Assembly (NCBI GenBank): GCA_035689345.1
Contig: DASSLR010000012.1
Coordinates: 59,482 to 123,481 of the forward strand
Reading direction: 5' to 3'
Source of the DNA: CF-118 sp035689345
GTDB taxonomy: Bacteria; Chloroflexota; Dormibacteria; Dormibacterales; Dormibacteraceae
DNA: 64,000 nt
Positions 23,380 through 32,252 of the stretch are shown here, one piece after another. Made by a program: the position numbers and the translations under genes. The first letter of the stretch is position 1; each line of letters starts with the position of its first letter. The notes beneath the pieces are model-generated. The model did not search any database and was not told where the DNA came from. It worked only from the letters and a program-made list of their open reading frames with translations.

Positions 23380-24813
23380 CTAATCGGTTGCGCGCAGAGG
23401 CGCCCGCTCGGGCGCCTCTGTTTTTGCCGTGCGAAGGATGACCAGCGCCACGGCCAGCACGCAGGCCGAAAGCCCGCCGACCACGGCGAAGTCGGCCCGG
23501 AGGCCGGCGGCGAGCTGAGCGTGCGCGGCCAGCGGGTCGCGCGCCGACCCGAGGAACACCTGCAGCAGGACGCCCATGAGCGACACGCCGATCGCGCCGC
23601 CGATCGTGCGCGAGAACTGGTTCAGAGCCGTCGCCGCGCCGCGCCGTCCCCACGCCACGCTCGCCTGGATGACGATCAGGAGCGGTGCGGTGAACAGTCC
23701 CATGCCCACGCCGATGACGAGCGACCCGGCGCTCACCCACAGCACCCCGGCTCCCGGCGGCTCGAGCGCGAGCATGAGCGAGCCGGCCAGGAGCGCGACC
23801 GCGCCCGCGACCACCAGGCGCTGGTAGCCGACGCGGACCATGATGAACCCCGCCGTCGCCGAGGCGATCGGCCACCCGATCGACATCGCGCCGACGGCGA
23901 CACCCGCCGCATAGGGCGTGCCGCCCAGCACCTCCTGCACGTAGAGCGGCACATAGGCGGTCACGCCGAACATCACGGTTCCGGCGATGGCGCCGACGAG
24001 GATCGCAGGTCCGATGACCGGATGGCGCAGCAGGTCCAGGGGCAGCAGCGGCGCGCGGCCGCGCGCCTCGACCCACGCGAAGGCGACCAGCATGACGGCG
24101 GCGGCGGCGATCGCCCACCAGACCGGGCTGGCCGTGGGGCTTCCCGTACCGAGACCCCACAGCAGCAGCGCGATTCCGCCCGTCAGCAGCACCACACTGC
24201 GCACGTCGATGCCGGACGCGGCCACCTGCTCGGGCCGCTTCTCGCGGTGGCCGTAGATCAGGCCGCCGGCGATGAGGCCGATCGGCAGGTTGATCAGGAA
24301 GATCCAGCGCCAGCCGATCGTGGACACGAACAGGGCGCCGAGCGCCGGCCCGATGACGGCCGCGATGGCCCACATGCTGCTGAAGAATCCCTGCAGCCGC
24401 GCGCGCTGCGGCAGCGGGAAGATGTCGCCGACGAGCGTGAAGACGACCGGCTGGATGCAGCCGGCGCCCACGCCCTGCAGTGTCCGGAACGCGATCAGCG
24501 CGGCCATGCCCGGGCTGGCGGCGCAGAGCATCGAAGCCACGACGAAGATCGCGATACCCAGCAGCAGCACGAGGCGGCGCCCGTACCGGTCCGCCAGCCT
24601 CCCCCAGACGGGAACCGTGGTCGTCGCGGTGATCAGGTATCCGCTGAACACCCACGGATACAGCTGGAACTGGCCGAGCTCGCGCGCGATGGTCGGGAGC
24701 GCGGTGCCCACGACGGTGGAGTCCATGGCGGCCACGAACAGCGAGAGCATCAGCCCCGCCATCACGCGCACCAGGTCCGGCGTCCAGGGCAGTCGGGCCG
24801 GGGCGGCGGTCAC
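23380..24813 (-). CDS. MFS drug-efflux transporter, DHA2 (EmrB/QacA) family, 14 helices
   Basis: A 477-residue inner-membrane antiporter. Motif C-like and family residues appear in helix 1 (AAMDSTVVGTALPTIARELG), with the loop 2-3 motif A GRLADRYGRRLVLL and the helix 5 region GPALGALFVSTIGWRWIFLINLPIG. It probably exports hydrophobic compounds by proton antiport. The last 10 or so codons overlap the terminator hairpin of the convergent MHS gene. It is preceded (25 bases) by a small membrane protein gene on the same strand. Confidence 0.9.
   Translation of the reverse strand: MTAAPARLPWTPDLVRVMAGLMLSLFVAAMDSTVVGTALPTIARELGQFQLYPWVFSGYLITATTTVPVWGRLADRYGRRLVLLLGIAIFVVASMLCAASPGMAALIAFRTLQGVGAGCIQPVVFTLVGDIFPLPQRARLQGFFSSMWAIAAVIGPALGALFVSTIGWRWIFLINLPIGLIAGGLIYGHREKRPEQVAASGIDVRSVVLLTGGIALLLWGLGTGSPTASPVWWAIAAAAVMLVAFAWVEARGRAPLLPLDLLRHPVIGPAILVGAIAGTVMFGVTAYVPLYVQEVLGGTPYAAGVAVGAMSIGWPIASATAGFIMVRVGYQRLVVAGAVALLAGSLMLALEPPGAGVLWVSAGSLVIGVGMGLFTAPLLIVIQASVAWGRRGAATALNQFSRTIGGAIGVSLMGVLLQVFLGSARDPLAAHAQLAAGLRADFAVVGGLSACVLAVALVILRTAKTEAPERAPLRATD
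23395..23425 (+). terminator. Rho-independent terminator of MHS gene, inside the end of the convergent gene
   Basis: An 11-bp stem (CAGAGGCGCCC with GGGCGCCTCTG), a four-base loop and TTTTT. It serves the plus-strand gene but lies wholly within the last codons of the minus-strand efflux gene, so the hairpin is also coding. Confidence 0.9.
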
Positions 24814-24838
24814 ACGCTCAGGCTAGCGAGTCAAACCT

Positions 24839-25225
24839 TCAGAGCGATTTGAGAAGGAACGCGTTGTGCAGGCTCACCAACGCCAGCGCGACCGTGCTGC
24901 CGCGGATGGCCGCGAGCGTGAACACGTGCAGCGCGACGGCGCCGGGGCGATCGGTGCGCACCCAGCGCAGCGTGATGAACACCGCGGCGGCGCCCGCCAG
25001 CACGAGCGCGAACTTCACGGCCACGAACAGAGACATGCCGCCCGAGTTGATGACGGCCGCGCTGATGGGCATGGCCTCGATGGCGCCCCGTGCGCGACCC
25101 ACGGAGGTGGTGATGACGTCGGTGGACTGAATGGCTCCGAGCAATGCAATCCAGATGAAGCTCACGCGCTGCCAGGCGACCAACACTGGGTCAACGCGGG
25201 TGCTCGGATAAGCACCCTGCACCAA
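24839..25225 (-). CDS. Small membrane protein, DUF5658-like
   Basis: A 128-residue protein with about four hydrophobic segments. The N-terminal part (LGAIQSTDVITTSVGRARGAIEAMP) has the layout of DUF5658-type proteins: a helix with an acidic residue, then a re-entrant 'E-x-NP'-like segment. Function is unknown. The start is a GTG at 25225 with no clear ribosome-binding site; a later start is possible. It lies 25 bases before the DHA2 gene and may share its transcript. Confidence 0.6.
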   Translation of the reverse strand: MVQGAYPSTRVDPVLVAWQRVSFIWIALLGAIQSTDVITTSVGRARGAIEAMPISAAVINSGGMSLFVAVKFALVLAGAAAVFITLRWVRTDRPGAVALHVFTLAAIRGSTVALALVSLHNAFLLKSL

Positions 25226-25385
25226 AAACCGTCACAGCAAATGTCCGGGGCTGACGACATGCGTGCGGCGGCTGCACACATTTCTTCATCGCGGCGTGGA
25301 TTTCGTCCGGATTCGTGGTGGCTCGGCCTGCCTTTTACCTAAATTGATTTGACCGCCCCCGACCGGCGGCCGTACCGTCCAGGCG

Positions 25386-26132
25386 ATGCTGCGCAAGGGC
25401 GCCCTCGGATCGACGCTGGCCGGCCTGCTCGTGCTCGCGACGCACATCGGCGCGGCCGCGGCCGTCGACCCCTACTCGGGAAGCGGCTACGACTACTCGT
25501 ACATACAGTGCGGCTCGGCTGCGCCCTCCGCGCAGTTCGGCATCGTCGGCGTGAACGCCGGCTACCCGTTCACCTACTACAACAGCTGCCTCGCGTCCGA
25601 ATACGCCTCGGCGCCTGCCGGCGCCGTCTCGCTTTACGTCAACACCGGCTACGACCCGACCTACACCGCAGTCGACGGTGTGCACACCACCCAGGACTGC
25701 GCCACGGCGTCGTCGCAGGTGAATGCATTGCCGGCGCAGCAGGCGGCCTGGGCGGTCGGGTGCAGCGAGGCGGAGCGCGACGTGGCATACGCCCAGGCGC
25801 AGTCGGCAAGTGCACCAGTGGCGTGGTGGCTCGACGTCGAGACCGCCAACAGCTGGTCGACGTCCGACCTCAGCCTCAACCGCTACTCCCTGCAAGGACT
25901 TGTGAACGAGCTGCGCACGCTGAGCACTGCTCCCATCGGCATCTACTCGACGTCGTCGCAATGGACCCAGATCACCGGCGGCTACCACCCGCCGGTCGAT
26001 GCCACGTGGGTCGCGACCGGGGCGCGCACCGCGAAACGGGCGCGCACCTACTGCACCGCCGCGAGCTTCACCGGGGCGCCGATCTGGCTGGTGCAGTACG
26101 TCGGGTCGTACGACCACGACTGGGCCTGCTGA
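25386..26132 (+). CDS. Secreted GH25-like glycoside-hydrolase-fold protein
   Basis: A 248-residue exported protein. Residues 1-26 are a signal peptide ending in AAAAA-like small residues. The mature part has a TIM-barrel-like pattern: WWLDVETANSW resembles the DxE active-site strand of GH25 lysozymes, and the C-terminus (IGIYSTSSQWTQITGG ... WLVQYV) fits the last strands. Several Cys residues could form disulfides outside the cell. It may cleave peptidoglycan or be a non-catalytic relative. A paralogue lies on the other strand at the end of the window (63815-64000), sharing IYSS/T--WIQITG and the final DHD-AC. Confidence 0.75.
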   Translation: MLRKGALGSTLAGLLVLATHIGAAAAVDPYSGSGYDYSYIQCGSAAPSAQFGIVGVNAGYPFTYYNSCLASEYASAPAGAVSLYVNTGYDPTYTAVDGVHTTQDCATASSQVNALPAQQAAWAVGCSEAERDVAYAQAQSASAPVAWWLDVETANSWSTSDLSLNRYSLQGLVNELRTLSTAPIGIYSTSSQWTQITGGYHPPVDATWVATGARTAKRARTYCTAASFTGAPIWLVQYVGSYDHDWAC

Positions 26133-26159
26133 TCTACCTCATTTGACGTAGCCCGAATT

Positions 26160-26332
26160 ACCGCGACCGTGGCTGGCGCGCCTCGCCGGGCACATCAATG
26201 ATGGTGAGGCCGGCTTGGCAAGCCGCGGGGGGTGACTTTCCAGGGCTGGGGTAGCTCCCGTCGAGGGAGCACTCCTGTCTCTGGCCTGCTTCCGCGGACC
26301 TGCGAGATAACCCGGAAGCAGGAGGTTCAGGA
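26160..26332 (+). ncRNA. Structured 5' leader, candidate cis-regulatory RNA
   Basis: Several stems are readable upstream of the secreted-protein pair: GGCTTGGCAAGCC (26205-26224 area), GCTCCC with GGGAGC around a GTCGA loop (about 26254-26270), and a long stem CCTGCTTCCG with CGGAAGCAGG (about 26286-26322) whose 3' arm runs into the ribosome-binding site GCAGGAGG of the gene at 26333. Sequestering that site would turn translation off. Fragments such as GGGGGGTGAC recall cyclic-di-AMP riboswitches, but the conserved core does not line up, so I assign no class. Confidence 0.45.
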
Positions 26333-28507
26333 ATGACCCGTCTTCGCAGGACCGCCTTCGTGGCCGCCGCCGCCACCGCCGTCGCGAGTGTCTTGTTCGC
26401 GACAGCTCCTCTACCGGCCGCCGCGTCCGGCATCGCGTTCTCCACGCCGACAGTCGTCGACCCGATCCACACCTTCGGCGAGCCCGACCTCGGCATCGAC
26501 CCGCTCGGGCGCGTCTTCGTCAGCGGCCCGACAGGCACCGGGACGCAGAGAAGCATGTGGGAGGGATCGGTCGACGGCGGCAAGTCGTTCCGCGAGGTGA
26601 GCGCGGGTCCTCCGCCGACTCCACTTCTCGGGACCGAGCAACCGCCCGGCGGCGGCGACACCGAGCTGAAGTTCGACCACAACGCCAGGCAGTACTTCGC
26701 CGACCTGTACGCGCTGGCGTGCCTGCGGGTCGCGACCACCGGCGACGGCGGCGCGACCGTGCAGAACGGCATCGCGGGCGGATGCGAGACGACGGGCCCC
26801 GGCGCCGACCGGCAGTGGCTCTCCGTCTTCGACCCGGTCGGGGTCAAGTCGACGTCTCCATACACCGGGCCGCTGCCCCTGATCTACCTCGATTACAACG
26901 ACCTCGGCCTCGTCGCGGGGTCCAACTATCCCAACGGCGGCGCGCAGTGGAACAAGAGCACCGACGGCCTGAACTACACGCAGGCGATCGCCGGCAACCC
27001 GCCCGTGCTGGGGCAGGCCGCGCCGTACGCGCCATTCGGCGCCGACGGCTATCCCGCGATCGACCAGGTCACGGGTGACGTGTTCGAGGCCTCGGGCTTC
27101 CAGAACGCCGACGGCACGTGGAGCTTGCTGCTCAACGTCGGCACGCCCGACAGCACAGGCGCCCTGACCTTCCTCGACCAGGGCAACACCGACGCGTCGC
27201 AGCTTCCCAATCTCTTGATCCACATCGCCGACGGGCTGAGTGGCTCGCCGGACGTGCTGTTCTCGGTGCTGTCGATGGACAGCTCGCGCAACCTTTATGC
27301 GGCGTTCGCGGTGTCCGCCGACGCGAGCCACCCGGGCCAGCGCCAGACGTACGTCAGCGCCGCCTCGGCCGCGAGCGGTTGGCGCACGTGGACCAGGCCG
27401 GTGCAGGTGAGCAAAGCGCCATCGATGGTCGCCGTGATGCCGTGGATCAAGGCGGGCGGCGCGGGCCGCGCGGACGCGGTGTGGTACGGCGGCAACCAGA
27501 CGGCCGACCCGAGCACGACCACGTCGATGGTGTGGGACGTGTTCATGTCCCAGCTGGTCTTCCCGGTCAACAAGTCAGGCGCGATCACGGGAGCCGCGCC
27601 TTCGGTGACGATGGTCAAGGCCACGCCCCACCCGATGCACTTCGGAACGATCTGCCTGATCGGCACCAACTGCATCACCATCCAGGGCAACCGCAACCTC
27701 GCCGACTTCTTCGAGGTGACCGCCGATTCGACCGGCGCCGCCGAGATCGTCTACGACGACACGTCCAACGGCCTCGTGCAGCCCGGCTTTACCCCCGACA
27801 ACCAGCAGCTCGTCGATCATGCGGGCGCGCCGCTGGTGACGATCCTGAGGCAGTCGTCGGGCCTCGGTCTGCTTGGTACGCAGGTCAGCGGCACGAGCAA
27901 CAGCGTTCGGTCCGGCCTGACCGACGCGTCCGGTGATGCGCTGTTTCCGGTCAACGGCGGAGCGGGCCTGCCCGGGATGGACATCACGAGCGTGACCACG
28001 AGCCTCTCGTCGGGCACGCTCACCGTCACCCTGAAAGTTGCGGACCTGTCCACGCCGGCGACCGCCCTCGCGGCGCTTCCCGGCGCGACCAACCTGCAGT
28101 ACGTCGTGCGCTGGCAGATGGGCAACACCATCTATTACGCGGCGATGGAGAACACGGCCGCGAACCAGCCGGTCTTTTACGCCGGCGCGGCCAGGAGCGT
28201 CGACCTGTGCTCTGTCTCCGCCTGCTTCCCGCACGTGCTCACGTTTCCGGAGCCGGCGTTCGGCGGGGCGGCGGAGGCCGGGTCGATCAGCTGTCCCAGC
28301 GCTCCGTCCGCGAGCAATCCCTGCACCCTGACGATCCAGGTGCGCGCCGGCGACGTGGGTACACCGGTGAACTCGAGCGTGCTGGAAGAGGTGGGCGGGT
28401 ACAGCTTCGCCGCGACGACGCAGTCCGGCGAGATCACGAACGCCCAGGCGTTCGCCGACAACGTGCCGATCGAGATCGACGGCGCCTGCTGCTTCAACGG
28501 CAAATAG
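26333..28507 (+). CDS. Secreted Asp-box (sialidase-like) beta-propeller protein
   Basis: A 724-residue exported protein with a signal peptide (residues 1 to about 32, cut after PAAAS). The body begins GEPDLGIDPLGRVFVSGPTG and has Asp-box-like repeats (SVDGGKSF, STDGLNYT), pointing to a BNR/sialidase-type propeller, then a C-terminal beta domain (from about 560: MDITSVTTSLSSGTLTV ... WQMGNTIYYAAMENTA). Cys pairs suggest disulfides. The ribosome-binding site AGGAGG is 7 bases upstream, within a hairpin. Enzymatic activity is unproven; the catalytic Arg triad of sialidases is not evident. It is followed by a paralogue after 16 bases. Confidence 0.75.
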   Translation: MTRLRRTAFVAAAATAVASVLFATAPLPAAASGIAFSTPTVVDPIHTFGEPDLGIDPLGRVFVSGPTGTGTQRSMWEGSVDGGKSFREVSAGPPPTPLLGTEQPPGGGDTELKFDHNARQYFADLYALACLRVATTGDGGATVQNGIAGGCETTGPGADRQWLSVFDPVGVKSTSPYTGPLPLIYLDYNDLGLVAGSNYPNGGAQWNKSTDGLNYTQAIAGNPPVLGQAAPYAPFGADGYPAIDQVTGDVFEASGFQNADGTWSLLLNVGTPDSTGALTFLDQGNTDASQLPNLLIHIADGLSGSPDVLFSVLSMDSSRNLYAAFAVSADASHPGQRQTYVSAASAASGWRTWTRPVQVSKAPSMVAVMPWIKAGGAGRADAVWYGGNQTADPSTTTSMVWDVFMSQLVFPVNKSGAITGAAPSVTMVKATPHPMHFGTICLIGTNCITIQGNRNLADFFEVTADSTGAAEIVYDDTSNGLVQPGFTPDNQQLVDHAGAPLVTILRQSSGLGLLGTQVSGTSNSVRSGLTDASGDALFPVNGGAGLPGMDITSVTTSLSSGTLTVTLKVADLSTPATALAALPGATNLQYVVRWQMGNTIYYAAMENTAANQPVFYAGAARSVDLCSVSACFPHVLTFPEPAFGGAAEAGSISCPSAPSASNPCTLTIQVRAGDVGTPVNSSVLEEVGGYSFAATTQSGEITNAQAFADNVPIEIDGACCFNGK

Positions 28508-28523
28508 GACTGCGGAGGTGCAC

Positions 28524-30929
28524 ATGCGACGTGTCGTCAGGCGCTGCTCAACTCTGGCCGCCGCGTGTTTGGTGGCGGGGGTCGTACTCGGGGGCGTGAC
28601 CACGGCGGGAGCCGCGGCCCCGCCGGCGTCGACGTTCAACGCCAATCTCTTGCTGCCGGGCAGCGCGGGCGCCGCGGAGCCCAGCATCCGCACCGACCGG
28701 CTGGGGCAGTCGTTCGTCACAGGGCCGACCGGAATCGGCGGCGGGTGCCCGGCGTTCCGGGTCAATCACAGCGGCTCGGCGTCGGCCTTCATAGGCCGGC
28801 CTGATCACTCGGCCGGCGGCGGCGACTGCGACTGGGCGGTCGGCCCTCAGGAGACGGCCGTGCCGGCCTCCGACAGCGTGCTCGCCTTCTCGAGCCTGAC
28901 CCTGCCGAACATCACCGTCGCGAAGTCCGACGACGGCGGCACGACCTTCGGCCCTCCGAATCCGCTGTCCGCGCAGGTCGCAGGCGACGACCGCATGTGG
29001 CAGGCGGCAGATCCGCGACTCAACGCGGCGGGGCTTGACGACGTCTTCATGACGTACCACGACGTCAGCCTCGGCAACATCGAGCTGAGCGTCTCCGTCG
29101 ACGGTGGCCAGACCTACACCCAGAACAGCCCGGTCATCAACTTCACGCAGGTGCCGGCGGCGCAGGTCGCGGGCGCGCTGGCGGGCAACGAGCTCGGCAA
29201 CATCGTGGCCAGGCGCGACGCGGCCGGCACGCTGACGCTCTATTCGATCTTCGAGACGCCCGACAGCAGCGCCGACAACGCCGCCCAGGGGCAGGCGGGC
29301 ACGCAGAACTTCAACCGCGTCTACGAGGCGGTCGGGACCGTGGTCGACGGACCGACGCCGGTGGTCACGTGGAATGACTACGAGGTCTTCCACGGTCCTG
29401 TCGGCGCGCGCTACAACCGCATCTTCCCGATCACCGTCGTCGACGCGGGCGGCAGGGTCTACGCGATGTGGACCGACGGCAACAACATGTTCGTCAAGAC
29501 GGACGCGACGGGCACCGGCTGGAATCCCTCGGCGGCGCCCGTAACGATTCCGAACCCGACCGGCGTCAACACCACCGTCATGCCGTGGGCCGCGTCGGGC
29601 TCGGCCGGCATCGCGGACGTCGTCTTCTACGGCGCGCACGGCGGCGCGGGCGCGCAGCCCAGCCCGCAGGACGACCCGAACAACGTGTGGGACACCTACT
29701 TCGCGCAGACCGTCGACGGCGGCGCGACCTGGACGGTCAGCACCGCGAGCGACCACGACATCCACAAGGGGCCGGTCTGCATCGACGGGTTGAACTGCGA
29801 CCTCAGCACACCGGCCCGCGATCGCACGCTCCTCGATTTCTTCCAGGTCTCGGTCGACCCGACGAACGGCGCGGCCGACATCGCGTACGCCGACGATCAC
29901 GCGTCGCCGGGTAACGCGGTCATCTACTTCACCCGCCAGTGCACGGGCATCAGCGCCACGACGGGCGCCGCCCTCACCAACGACTGCGTGGTGCCACCGC
30001 CTCCGCCGGCGCTGCCGCAAGGCACCACGTGCCCCGGGCCCCAGGTCGTCGACTTCACCGGTGACGCGCCCAACAACTACCCGGCGGGCGACGGCGCGAA
30101 CATGGACAACCTCGACGTCGTGAGCGCCGCGTTCGGCACTCCTGACGCGAGCGACATCGCGGCTCAGATCACCATCAAGAACCTCTCCGCTCCGCCGCCA
30201 CCGGCCAACATGATCTCGGCGTTCTGGACCGTGTACTGGCAATTCGGTGGCGTGACCTACTTCGCGCAAGCCACCAGCAACGGCGCCGCGAACGTCGCGC
30301 TGTTCAGCTACAGCGACGGAACCTTCGCGAACGGCAACTACAACGTCGTCAACTCGATAGCGGGCACGGCGGTGCTCGGGCCCAACGGGACGTTGACGAT
30401 GATCGTCCCGCGCGCCGACGTCGGCAATCCGGCGAACGGCGCGACACTGGCGAATCCGTTTGCGGATACGCATGGCTCGTTCACCGTCCAGGGAACCGGC
30501 CTCTTCTACACGTCTCCCGCGGACCTGGCTCCGAACGCGGGCTTCGGTTCGCCCTACGTGGTGGGGCAGACGTGCTCGAAGACGAAGGGCCACAAGGGCA
30601 AGGGCGGCGGGCACGTGCCGGGCAAGACCGGTGCGCCGGCGGCGTTCACGCTGGACGCCGACCAGACGCTCGACGGCCAGCCCAACGGCGTCACGGTCAC
30701 CGACGTCAACAACACGTTCGTCTCCGTGAAGGTGACCTCCGTCACCTTCAACGACGCGCTCCACCAGGTGATCCTCACCGGCACCGGCACCGACAACGGC
30801 AAGACGGTCACGTTCACCGCCCAGGGTGTCGACGGCGGTGAGACCGCGCTGGACAAGTTCACGATCACGCTCAGCGACGGGTACGTTGCGGGGGGTGTGC
30901 TGCTGGACGGCGTGGTCACGCTGAGCTGA
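28524..30929 (+). CDS. Secreted Asp-box beta-propeller protein with extra C-terminal domain
   Basis: An 801-residue paralogue of the preceding gene. ATG 28524 has GGAGG five bases upstream. A signal peptide (residues 1 to about 31) is followed by the shared start (EPSIRTDRLGQSFVTGPTGIGG), clear Asp boxes (KSDDGGTTFGP, SVDGGQTYT, TVDGGATWT), and the same C-terminal beta domain (NMDNLDVVSAAFGTPDASD). It then adds a Lys/Gly-rich linker (KTKGHKGKGGGHVPGKTG) and a terminal domain of about 95 residues absent from the neighbour. The basic linker might bind cell-wall polymers. A GC-rich hairpin ends the unit. Confidence 0.75.
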   Translation: MRRVVRRCSTLAAACLVAGVVLGGVTTAGAAAPPASTFNANLLLPGSAGAAEPSIRTDRLGQSFVTGPTGIGGGCPAFRVNHSGSASAFIGRPDHSAGGGDCDWAVGPQETAVPASDSVLAFSSLTLPNITVAKSDDGGTTFGPPNPLSAQVAGDDRMWQAADPRLNAAGLDDVFMTYHDVSLGNIELSVSVDGGQTYTQNSPVINFTQVPAAQVAGALAGNELGNIVARRDAAGTLTLYSIFETPDSSADNAAQGQAGTQNFNRVYEAVGTVVDGPTPVVTWNDYEVFHGPVGARYNRIFPITVVDAGGRVYAMWTDGNNMFVKTDATGTGWNPSAAPVTIPNPTGVNTTVMPWAASGSAGIADVVFYGAHGGAGAQPSPQDDPNNVWDTYFAQTVDGGATWTVSTASDHDIHKGPVCIDGLNCDLSTPARDRTLLDFFQVSVDPTNGAADIAYADDHASPGNAVIYFTRQCTGISATTGAALTNDCVVPPPPPALPQGTTCPGPQVVDFTGDAPNNYPAGDGANMDNLDVVSAAFGTPDASDIAAQITIKNLSAPPPPANMISAFWTVYWQFGGVTYFAQATSNGAANVALFSYSDGTFANGNYNVVNSIAGTAVLGPNGTLTMIVPRADVGNPANGATLANPFADTHGSFTVQGTGLFYTSPADLAPNAGFGSPYVVGQTCSKTKGHKGKGGGHVPGKTGAPAAFTLDADQTLDGQPNGVTVTDVNNTFVSVKVTSVTFNDALHQVILTGTGTDNGKTVTFTAQGVDGGETALDKFTITLSDGYVAGGVLLDGVVTLS

Positions 30930-30939
30930 CCAGCCGTTA

Positions 30940-30969
30940 GGGAGGGCCGGGTCGGGTCCCGGTCCTCCC
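30940..30969 (+). terminator. GC-rich hairpin, probable transcription end of secreted-protein pair
   Basis: GGGAGGGCCGGG pairs with CCCGGTCCTCCC, one weak position, across a short loop. There is no T-run, so it could be a weak terminator or a 3'-end stabiliser. Confidence 0.5.
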
Positions 30970-30994
30970 CCAGCGTGCTTATCGTTCGAGGTGG

Positions 30995-31618
30995 ATGCGC
31001 GTTCTCGCGATCGCCGACGAGGTGGCCGAGTCGCTGTACGGCGACACACTGAAGGATCTTCGGCCCGACCTCATCCTGTCTTGCGGCGACCTGCCGTTCG
31101 AGTATCTCGAGAACCTGGTGAGCCGGACGGACGTGCCGCTGCTCTACGTCCCCGGCAACCACGACCCCGAGCTCAAGCTCGGCGATGCGACGTTCGAGGG
31201 GCTGTCGGCGAACTTCGACGGCACCGGCCCTCCGGGATGCGTCAACGTCGACCGGCGCATCGAGGAGGCGGCCGGGCTGTGGATCGCCGGCCTCGGCGGC
31301 TCGATCCGCTACAACGAGGGCCCCAACCAGTATTCGCAGAGCCAGATGCGCCGGCGCGCGCTGCGTCTGGAGTGGCGTGCGCGGCTGCGCCGCAGACACG
31401 TTGACATCCTTCTGACGCACGCGCCGCCGGCCGGCTCCGGCGACGCTGACGACCCGGCGCACGCCGGGGTCGAGGCGCTGAACCGGCTGGTGCGCAAGTT
31501 GCGCCCGCGGATGCTCATCCACGGGCACGTGCGTCGCTACGGGCCAAAGATGGAAGACCTCCGCCTCGGCGAGACCGTGATCGTCAACCCGATCCCGTAC
31601 CGGATGATCGAGATCTAG
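30995..31618 (+). CDS. Calcineurin-like metallophosphoesterase
   Basis: A 207-residue cytoplasmic phosphoesterase with a dinuclear metal site: LAIADE at the N-terminus (the usual DxH reads D-E), LSCGDLPFEYL, VPGNHDPE, LTHAPP and IHGHVRRYG. The change from DxH to ADE may alter metal binding. The family hydrolyses phosphomono- or diesters; the substrate is unknown. ATG 30995 follows GAGGTGG. Confidence 0.85.
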   Translation: MRVLAIADEVAESLYGDTLKDLRPDLILSCGDLPFEYLENLVSRTDVPLLYVPGNHDPELKLGDATFEGLSANFDGTGPPGCVNVDRRIEEAAGLWIAGLGGSIRYNEGPNQYSQSQMRRRALRLEWRARLRRRHVDILLTHAPPAGSGDADDPAHAGVEALNRLVRKLRPRMLIHGHVRRYGPKMEDLRLGETVIVNPIPYRMIEI

Positions 31619-31654
31619 CGCGTCCTCGCGCGCGCGTGCGCGTTTCCTTTATTG

Positions 31655-32242
31655 ATGCGGGTCATCTGCGCTTTGGCGTGCCTCGTCGTTTTCGCCGCGG
31701 CCTGCGGGCAGGACGTGTCCAGCGCGCAGCCCAACGACATGGCGCTGCCTCCGCTCAACCAGGAGATGACCATCGATCCCGGCCTGCCCCCGTCGCCGTC
31801 CATCGACCCGAACGCGCCGCCGCTCGACCTCCGGGTCGTCAAGTCGATGATCTACGCGGCAGCGGTCAAGCATCGCGTCAACCCGTATCTCGTCATGGGG
31901 CTCGGCTGGTGGGAGAGCGGGTGGAACGAGTCCGCTGTCTCTTCCGCAGGCGCGATCGGCGTGATGCAGATCATGCCGGCGACCGGCGCGTCAGAGGGGC
32001 CGATGCTGCTGCGCCGGCAGGTGAACCTCGACGATCTCTCCGACAACATCGAGCTGGGCGCCGCGATCATCAAGTACAACCTCGACGGCTATCACGGGGA
32101 TATCGTGCGCGCGCTCACCGATTACTACGGCGGGCCTTCGCTGGTGACGGACTGGGGTCACCTGCGGCCCGACGCCAAGCGCTACGTGTGGGGCATCTAT
32201 CACCTGGCCATCGCGTTCCGGGACGGCAACGGCCCCGTTTAG
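31655..32242 (+). CDS. Lipoprotein lytic transglycosylase (SLT domain)
   Basis: A 195-residue exported protein. The signal ends in a lipobox (FAAAC), so it is probably lipid-anchored. The SLT domain begins about residue 65: MGLGWWESGWNESAVSSAGAIGVMQIMPATG contains the catalytic Glu (ESGW) and the GxxQxMPxT loop. It cleaves peptidoglycan strands to 1,6-anhydro products. A TTG precedes the ATG by one codon; I chose ATG 31655. Confidence 0.9.
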   Translation: MRVICALACLVVFAAACGQDVSSAQPNDMALPPLNQEMTIDPGLPPSPSIDPNAPPLDLRVVKSMIYAAAVKHRVNPYLVMGLGWWESGWNESAVSSAGAIGVMQIMPATGASEGPMLLRRQVNLDDLSDNIELGAAIIKYNLDGYHGDIVRALTDYYGGPSLVTDWGHLRPDAKRYVWGIYHLAIAFRDGNGPV

Positions 32243-32252
32243 ACCCGCGACC

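Noticed and set aside
26160..26332. Assignment of the leader to a cyclic-di-AMP (ydaO-type) riboswitch
   Set aside because: Only short G-rich and TGA-containing fragments resemble the class. The conserved CCGAACCCG/CAGCTAACC block is missing.
28548..31049. Very long open frame (833 codons) on the minus strand
   Set aside because: Arg/Val/Asp-rich composition typical of antisense frames in high-GC DNA. It lies opposite a convincing secreted protein with signal peptide and Asp boxes.
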